A DNA stretch of 56,735 nucleotides from Acidobacteriota bacterium. Lineage in GTDB: Bacteria > Acidobacteriota > Terriglobia > UBA7540. Within the stretch, counting starts at the first letter, position 1, and each line of letters opens with the position of its first letter. Below are positions 51,882-56,735 of this stretch, piece after piece. The position numbers and the translations under genes were made by a program. The notes below the pieces were generated by a model that was given only the letters and a program-made list of their open reading frames with translations, was not told the DNA's origin and ran no database searches. The DNA lies in the NCBI GenBank assembly GCA_021817045.1, contig JAKAWG010000025.1:1-56735 (forward strand). Direction: 5' to 3'.

Positions 51882-52658
51882 ATGCGATCCGTGCGCAAGA
51901 AGATCGTTCCGGCTATTTGGACGGCAGCCTGTGTACTTTGTCTCTCTGCCTGCACCGCCAGAAGAAAGCCGCTGCCTTTCGAGAGGAGCGTCGCCAACAT
52001 GGCCAAGGATGTAGTCATCCCGATGGAAGCTCACAATGTGAAGGATCCGGTGCCGCCAAGTGAGGAAGCAATTAAGGCTGGAAAGCAGGCCTATTTGCAG
52101 GACTGCGCCCTGTGCCATGGCGCCGACGGTCACGGTTATACAAATCTCGGAAGGCACATGTTCCCGCCGGCAATGGATCTAACCTCTCCGCACGTCCAGC
52201 ATTGGACCGACGCCGACCTCTACTGGATCATTCAGAACGGCATTAGCTTGACCGGAATGCCCTCGTGGAGCTCGAGCATTTCATCCACAGACACTTGGAA
52301 GATCGCGCAATTCATTCACGCCCTGCCTCGCCTGGACGCGGAAGAAGCTTCAGCCGCCTCCGCCAAAACTCTGCTTCCCAGCACATCCAGGCAAAAGCTG
52401 ATTGCTTATGGCCGGACGCTCTATCGCCAGGAAGGCTGTTTTATGTGCCATCAGCTTGACGGGCAGGGAGGCAAAGTAGGTCCCGATCTCACTCACGAGG
52501 GGAAACGGGGGCGCACCGACGCCTGGCTTATCGGCCACTTCAAGGATCCCTCCGCCTACTCACGAGGCTCCATCATGCCGGCATTTAAGAATCTCACCGA
52601 CAGGCAACTGCAGGCGCTCACCACATTCCTCCAGAGCCAGAAGGGAACGAATAAGTGA
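51882..52658 (+). CDS. Diheme c-type cytochrome, predicted lipoprotein
   Basis: 258 residues. The signal ends in lipobox LSAC (about residues 20-23). Two haem motifs, CALCH near residue 75 and CFMCH near 188, each lie in a class I cytochrome domain with Met ligands in LTGMPSW and SIMPAFKN. It carries electrons at the outer face of the inner membrane. It lies 72 bases upstream of a DyP-like gene, which suggests an electron donor and acceptor pair. A weak -24/-12-like sequence (TGG 51806, TTGC 51817) precedes it. Confidence 0.9.
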   Translation: MRSVRKKIVPAIWTAACVLCLSACTARRKPLPFERSVANMAKDVVIPMEAHNVKDPVPPSEEAIKAGKQAYLQDCALCHGADGHGYTNLGRHMFPPAMDLTSPHVQHWTDADLYWIIQNGISLTGMPSWSSSISSTDTWKIAQFIHALPRLDAEEASAASAKTLLPSTSRQKLIAYGRTLYRQEGCFMCHQLDGQGGKVGPDLTHEGKRGRTDAWLIGHFKDPSAYSRGSIMPAFKNLTDRQLQALTTFLQSQKGTNK

Positions 52659-52730
52659 GTGAGGAGATTGAAATCCTGGTGACGTTCATCTGCGATGGGA
52701 CAATTCACAACACTTCCCGAGGAGGTTCCG

Positions 52731-54092
52731 ATGGCAACTGAAACCGATTTCAACTGGGCCGGCGTTGTAGATTACGCGAAACGCTTCGGCACTGTCCGTC
52801 CAAAGACTCAATACGAACTACCCGGGGTCACTGTTGAAGACCATCTGGGAGTCCCGGTCGCAGTGGTTCCGCTTTGGCACGCGGTGGTCACGGCGCGCCT
52901 AAGCTTGCCGAAAGGTGAACTGAAAGATCTGAAGCGCGCCCAGGAGCGGTTAAGCCAGGCTCTCGAGGAGATCGAGGCCATTTATCCCCTCAACCCTAGT
53001 GGGATCTTCATCCAGGTGACCTATGGTCTTGCTTACTTCAAGGAATACATCCCAGCAAGCCTTACTGCCGCATATATGCCTCGCGCTCTCGACGACGACA
53101 AATCCCAGAATTGGGCGCTGATTGACGCGATCAAATTCCCGAAAGATCCGGCCACTCTCATCCTTGAGCACAACGATGTTTCATTCCATTTCAAAAGCGA
53201 TTACAACGACCACATCAGCGACGTGATCCGCGTTCTTTTCTACCCTGGCGCATATTCTCTAAACGGAATTCCGCTGGAGAATGTTTACGTTGGTGATTTC
53301 TTGAACGTCACCTCCATCCGCCGGGGCTTTGGAGGCCGCGGTATGCCTCGCACCATAGCTCAGCGACTGCGGATTGCCGGGGCGGATAAGATTCCGGCCG
53401 GCGCCATGCTTTTTATGGGATTCACCTCCAGCCATGTTCACGGCCTGGCGCAAGGGAATCTTCCCAGCTTCGAGACGGTTCCCGGATATACCGATCAGAC
53501 GCCCGAGAGTTATTTCGCGAACGGGACCATCATGCACCTGTCGCACATTGCCATTAACCTGGAGGGATGGTACGGCCTGGATCATAAGAACCGGCTGCAG
53601 CGGATGTTCAACCCTCGCCGGACCGAGCAACCCGAGAATCTTTCACCCTCTCAGGCGCCCGAGACCAGCACATTCAGGACCGACCTCGAAAGGGACGCGA
53701 AGCAAACAGGAATCCTCGGTCACAACGCGCAAATGCAGTTTCTCTCCCGTGTTGATAAGGACACGACCACGGTCTACGGCGAGAAGGTTCCGAAAGGAAC
53801 GGTCATCTTCCTCCGGCAAGATTTCGATACGGTGGAAAATCCCTTTGAGTTCAATGCCGAAGGTCCTGTGAGTCCGACGCCGGTTCCGGGAGTCCATTTC
53901 ATCGGTTTTGCGCCTTCTGCGCAGCTGTTCGAAAAAATGCGGAAAGAGATGGATGGGGTCGAGTTGCAGAAGAAGTACCATCTTCCCGACGAGAATACCG
54001 GATTCACGACGTTTCTGGTCACCACACACCGGCAGAACTTTCTGGAGCCGCCCCGCGCGCGCCGCTCGTTCCCGCTGGTAGAGCTGATTTAG
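52731..54092 (+). CDS. Uncharacterised protein, possibly DyP-like peroxidase related
   Basis: 453 residues without a signal peptide. Recognisable stretches are DFNWAGVVDYAKRFGTV at the N-terminus, FMGFTSSHVHGLAQG, LSHIAINLEGWYG, ETSTFRTDLERDAKQTGILG and the end ARRSFPLVEL. The overall pattern (LERDAKQTG..GHNAQMQF, HFIGFAPSAQLFE) reminds me of DyP-type heme peroxidases, but I cannot point to the canonical GxxDG motif, so the assignment is weak. GAGGAGG lies 6 bases before ATG 52731. Confidence 0.4.
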   Translation: MATETDFNWAGVVDYAKRFGTVRPKTQYELPGVTVEDHLGVPVAVVPLWHAVVTARLSLPKGELKDLKRAQERLSQALEEIEAIYPLNPSGIFIQVTYGLAYFKEYIPASLTAAYMPRALDDDKSQNWALIDAIKFPKDPATLILEHNDVSFHFKSDYNDHISDVIRVLFYPGAYSLNGIPLENVYVGDFLNVTSIRRGFGGRGMPRTIAQRLRIAGADKIPAGAMLFMGFTSSHVHGLAQGNLPSFETVPGYTDQTPESYFANGTIMHLSHIAINLEGWYGLDHKNRLQRMFNPRRTEQPENLSPSQAPETSTFRTDLERDAKQTGILGHNAQMQFLSRVDKDTTTVYGEKVPKGTVIFLRQDFDTVENPFEFNAEGPVSPTPVPGVHFIGFAPSAQLFEKMRKEMDGVELQKKYHLPDENTGFTTFLVTTHRQNFLEPPRARRSFPLVELI

Positions 54093-54277
54093 GGCGACGA
54101 TTGCAGACCGCGAGGATTTGTCTCCTGGCCGATACAGGCAGGAAAGAAAGGAGTCGAGGTGCAATCTCGCCATTTAGAACAGTCGGTCGAGGTCTCACCC
54201 GTAAGGTCAGCTCCGAGCAGCAGTTTCTGCCGGAAGATTAGCACCACAACAATCCGCGCTTCAGCGAGGTTTCCCCC

Positions 54278-54853
54278 ATGCCCATGAGTTATCCCTATGT
54301 AGCAATCTCTAAATCAGAAGTGCCGCGTGCCAGCCTGCCGATCTTTCAGCATCTTCTCGACACCTACGCGAGCGAAACGAATAAGGTCATCTCGGTCTGG
54401 AATGAGCTTCAGCCGGAGGACCTTTCTTTCCGGCCGCACCCCAAATCCAGTTCTGTCGAAGAGGTGATGAAGCATCAGTTGCTGTCTGAACGACGCTTTT
54501 TCGGAGAATTTCTCGGAACACCGGTACCGGCTCCAGCCGAAGTTTTTCCCCCGTCGGCCTCTCCAGAAGCTTACGCACAACGAATGCTTCAGCTTGCGCT
54601 TCCGAGGTTCGCGGACCTCGCGCCGAAAAGTCAGATTTGGTGGATGGAAGTAGTGCCGTTCTTCGACGTCGAACGGCAACGCATCTGGATTTTCTGGCGG
54701 CGCGTGCTCCATACTGCCCATCATCGGACACAGCTTACGATCTACTTGAGGCTTTTGGGAAAAAAGGTGCTGCCGACCTACGGGCCAACCGCCGATGTGA
54801 CCTGGCAGGGAGCTGACCCAACGACAACGACGGAGGCAGCTGGCCGGAGATAA
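54278..54853 (+). CDS. DinB family protein
   Basis: 191 residues, a four-helix bundle. LDTYASETNKVISVWNEL, the first metal His in EEVMKHQLLSERRFF, and the second pair in HTAHHRTQLTIYLRLLGK are the DinB/YfiT metal ligands. Members include thiol-dependent S-transferases. The ribosome site is weak; Met3 at 54284 is also possible. Confidence 0.88.
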   Translation: MPMSYPYVAISKSEVPRASLPIFQHLLDTYASETNKVISVWNELQPEDLSFRPHPKSSSVEEVMKHQLLSERRFFGEFLGTPVPAPAEVFPPSASPEAYAQRMLQLALPRFADLAPKSQIWWMEVVPFFDVERQRIWIFWRRVLHTAHHRTQLTIYLRLLGKKVLPTYGPTADVTWQGADPTTTTEAAGRR

Positions 54854-54871
54854 GCCAGGAGACGGAAGAGT

Positions 54872-55424
54872 ATGAAGGCTGTTGTAGTGACGAAGAAAAG
54901 CGGACCACTCGTGCTAGAGGAACGGCTGATTCCTGACCCTGGTCCGAATGAAGTCCGTATCAAGGTGCATGCATGCGGATTGTGCCACGGCGACTGATTC
55001 AGTGTGGACGCGATCTGGCCACGCCTGATCTTGCCGCGCGTGCCCGGGCACGAGGTAGCGGGCATCGTCGACGCGGTAGGGGCGGAGGTTCACAACTTCA
55101 AGGCCGGCCGGAGAGTGGATGCTGGCTGGTACGAAGGTCACTGAGGGGTCTGTACTGCTTTTCGCGATGGTTGTCTGATGGTACTTGCCGGAACCAAGGA
55201 TGCGGTTACTGGAAAGCTCGGATTCCTGATCGCAGAGCGAAGATAGGGTTCAGGGCTGGAGTTCCGTCCACGCCTCCGATGCAGGTGATAACTTCGATTT
55301 GCCGCGCTGGCGAAGATTCGCCCGCTGATCGAGACATTTCCGTTAAAAGAGCACCGATGCTGCCTATCGGCAAATGATTCGAGGGAAGACTCGATACCGT
55401 GCTGTGTTGCAGATAAATCCGTGA
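54872..55424 (+). pseudogene. Zinc alcohol dehydrogenase, decayed and internally deleted
   Basis: ATG 54872 opens a typical MDR alcohol dehydrogenase N-terminus: KAVVVTKKSGPLVLEERLIP, then HACGLCHGD and PRVPGHEVAGIVDAVG. TGA at 54995-54997 falls at a Ser position; a second TGA at 55142-55144 falls at a Cys of the structural zinc motif. The NAD-binding domain is missing, and downstream, in other frames, pieces of the C-terminus remain (AKIRPLIETFPL; DAAYRQMIRGKTRYRAVLQI, stop 55422-55424). The intact gene would be about 1 kb. Confidence 0.85.
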
Positions 55425-56341
55425 GCCACACGACATTCTTTCTTCGTCCTCTCGCTCCCTTCCGGCTTGACCTCGCGGTGTGGGTTTTGCGGCGTCGGCC
55501 TGAGAATCTCATTGACCGCTGGGATGGAACCACTTACCGCCGGGTCGTGGTCGTCAACAATAGCGCTTTCGAGATTTCGGTTGCCGAGACTGCGAAACAT
55601 AGTGATCAATTGAGAGTGAGCATCGAGGGAGATCCGCCAGATCACAGGACGAAGCAGCTCATCAAGCAAGCGGTGGAGAATGCTCTCGGAGTGTGCGCGG
55701 ATTTCCACGACTTCTATCGTGTGGCTGCGCGCGACCCGAAGCTGGCGCTACTTGTAGCGCGGTTTCGCGGCATGAAGCCTCCCCGGTTCTACTCCATCTT
55801 TGAAGGCTTGATCAACGGGATTGCCTGCCAGCAACTCAGCCTCTCACTGGGCATTCAACTGCTCAACCGGCTGGCCAAGAACTTTGGCATTGGCGTAGGA
55901 CAGGGGAATTCGCTGAGCTACGCCTTTCCGCGCCCCCAGGATCTCGCCCACCTCAAACCCACAGCTATTCGCAAACTCGGCTTCAATCTTCCTAAGGCGC
56001 GGGCGATCATCGAAATAAGCCGCGCCAGCGTCGACGGACGACTTGATCTTGAAGCACTCTGCGCTCTGAGCGATGAAGAGGCCTTTCAACGGCTGATGGA
56101 ACTTCGCGGAGTTGGACGATGGACAGCGGAGTACACCCTGCTACGGGGCATGGGGCGCTGGCATATCTTCCCGGTGGACGATCAGGGGGCACGCAACGGT
56201 CTCGTGCGCTGGCTACACCTGCGAAAGCCGCTGGATGCGGTGCACGCGCAGCAGTTGCTTATGCGGTGGAAGCCCTACGGCGGGCTCATCTATTTCCACA
56301 TGTTAATGAATGGACTGGATGAAGCCGGGTATCTCATGTGA
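55421..56341 (+). CDS. DNA-3-methyladenine glycosylase II (AlkA-like)
   Basis: 306 residues. An N-terminal beta domain (FFLRPLAPFRLDLAVWVLRR) precedes the HhH-GPD fold: FEGLINGIACQQLSLSLGIQLLN, then MELRGVGRWTAEYTLLRGMG (hairpin) and FPVDDQGARN with the catalytic Asp of VDD. It removes alkylated purines from DNA. The GTG start overlaps the stop of the ADH pseudogene. No clear ribosome site. Confidence 0.92.
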   Translation: MSHTTFFLRPLAPFRLDLAVWVLRRRPENLIDRWDGTTYRRVVVVNNSAFEISVAETAKHSDQLRVSIEGDPPDHRTKQLIKQAVENALGVCADFHDFYRVAARDPKLALLVARFRGMKPPRFYSIFEGLINGIACQQLSLSLGIQLLNRLAKNFGIGVGQGNSLSYAFPRPQDLAHLKPTAIRKLGFNLPKARAIIEISRASVDGRLDLEALCALSDEEAFQRLMELRGVGRWTAEYTLLRGMGRWHIFPVDDQGARNGLVRWLHLRKPLDAVHAQQLLMRWKPYGGLIYFHMLMNGLDEAGYLM

Positions 56342-56453
56342 TGAAGCCTCGGCCCTTCCGGTTCCTGCTGTCATAGCTCAGAAGGTCGCTCGAAAACGTT
56401 AAGCGATGCCCACCCATCGCGAGCACCAAGCCGCTGTACACGAGGATTGAACA

Positions 56454-56609
56454 TCACCAATTGATCCCGCTCAGAGCGCACAATATTCCCACCACGCTCA
56501 CGATTGCGCACGTGGCCGCCACCACCCCCAGGCGAGCACCTCGCAGGCGATGTTCCTCCGGCAAGGCCCGAGCTGCGAGCACCACTAGAAACGCAAGTAC
56601 AAGGGGCAT
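56454..56609 (-). CDS. Possible two-helix small membrane protein
   Basis: 51 residues: a hydrophobic helix (PLVLAFLVVLAARAL), a basic loop (EEHRLRGARLG) and a second helix (VVAATCAIVSVVGILCAL). The ATG has no visible ribosome site and starts about 30 bases from the insertion element, so it may be the tail of a gene cut by that insertion. Weak call. Confidence 0.35.
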   Translation of the reverse strand: MPLVLAFLVVLAARALPEEHRLRGARLGVVAATCAIVSVVGILCALSGINW

Positions 56610-56634
56610 GATTTCGCTACTCTAAATTGGCCCC

Positions 56635-56735
56635 TTTTGATCGTCTGATTTGGCCCCACCTGAAGAACCGACTAACCTGCTTGGGCACGATTGAAGCTCA
56701 GGGAGGGGTCGATTGGACTGGAGAGCCAAAGTGGA
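56635..56735 (+). mobile_element. Left end of an IS21-like insertion element (partial)
   Basis: Two direct TTGGCCCC-type repeats (about 56637 and 56661) followed by a non-coding leader, then a purine-rich AGGGAGGGG site and a TTG opening DWRAKV at the window edge. IS21 elements carry such repeats at their ends and start istA soon after; several IstA proteins open with a similar WRAKxEQFE sequence (from memory). Only the first codons of the transposase are in the window. Confidence 0.5.

Noticed and set aside
54872..55424. Two in-frame TGA codons in the alcohol dehydrogenase, one at a Cys position, as possible selenocysteines
   Set aside because: The first TGA is at a Ser position, the NAD-binding domain is deleted and the C-terminus is spread over other frames. 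This is decay, unlike the clean rhodanese genes.
1..56735. CRISPR arrays, rRNA, tRNA genes, prophage or restriction systems
   Set aside because: No regular repeat-spacer pattern, RNA gene, integrase or phage structural gene was seen anywhere in the window.

Overview
This is a moderately GC-rich bacterial chromosome segment, densely coding on both strands, with a heterotroph's gene content and no ribosomal or tRNA genes. An acidobacterial host is my best guess: a DUF2934-Hsp20 fusion, a clade II nos-like remnant, several DUF488 genes and many small stress proteins. No marker gene in the window proves it. Both edges are mobile DNA. The 3' end of an IS5-type transposase (1-119) abuts a decapitated nosY-like permease, and an IS21-like left end starts near 56,635.

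Layout. 1-4.5 kb holds a nitrogen-oxide block: nosY remnant, c-type lipoprotein cytochrome, Crp/Fnr regulator, NnrS-like heme-copper membrane protein and the RIC iron-sulfur repair protein. 4.5-7.8 kb carries methionine synthase split into two genes, a methyltransferase and an HPP membrane protein. 7.8-20.3 kb, almost all minus strand, is a run of housekeeping and stress genes: an SDR pseudogene, a glutaredoxin-like protein, a ComA-like synthase, trpS, YceI, Hsp20, DoxX, folE, class II aldolase, AhpD-like, EamA, a flavin oxidoreductase plus DUF488, and a small ubiquitin-like protein. 20.4-23.6 kb is a plus-strand stress cluster: permease/USP remnant, USP, thiamine-binding protein, cupin, a selenocysteine rhodanese and a degenerate receiver. 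24-30 kb has a ZIP transporter, two DNA glycosylases (endonuclease III and family 5 UDG) and an xylA-araA pentose isomerase operon.

31-35.5 kb contains orphan respiratory subunits: an SdhB/FrdB-like protein, then NuoG and NuoI of E. coli type with no other complex I genes. 36-44 kb carries DUF488, aceE, an MmgE/PrpD protein, aspartase, OsmC and a deaminase. 44-48.3 kb has a PAS-PAS-GAF sigma-54 activator with a palindromic putative activator site and a textbook -24/-12 promoter before a small exported protein, then DUF488, a truncated flavin oxidoreductase and a second selenocysteine rhodanese. 48.3-56.6 kb holds a MOSC protein, transaldolase, transketolase, a diheme cytochrome next to a DyP-like protein, DinB, a decayed alcohol dehydrogenase and an AlkA-like glycosylase.

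The strongest unusual signal is the pair of rhodanese genes (22,581-22,934 and 47,840-48,205). Each has one in-frame TGA at the same place in the active-site loop (C-T-TGA), an intact reading frame beyond it, and a hairpin with a CGTGY loop starting at nearly the same distance downstream. Both are best read as selenoproteins that ordinary gene calling truncates. Several genuine pseudogenes nearby (SDR, ADH, permease-USP, nth fragment, oxidoreductase stub) show that gene decay is also active here and serve as a contrast.
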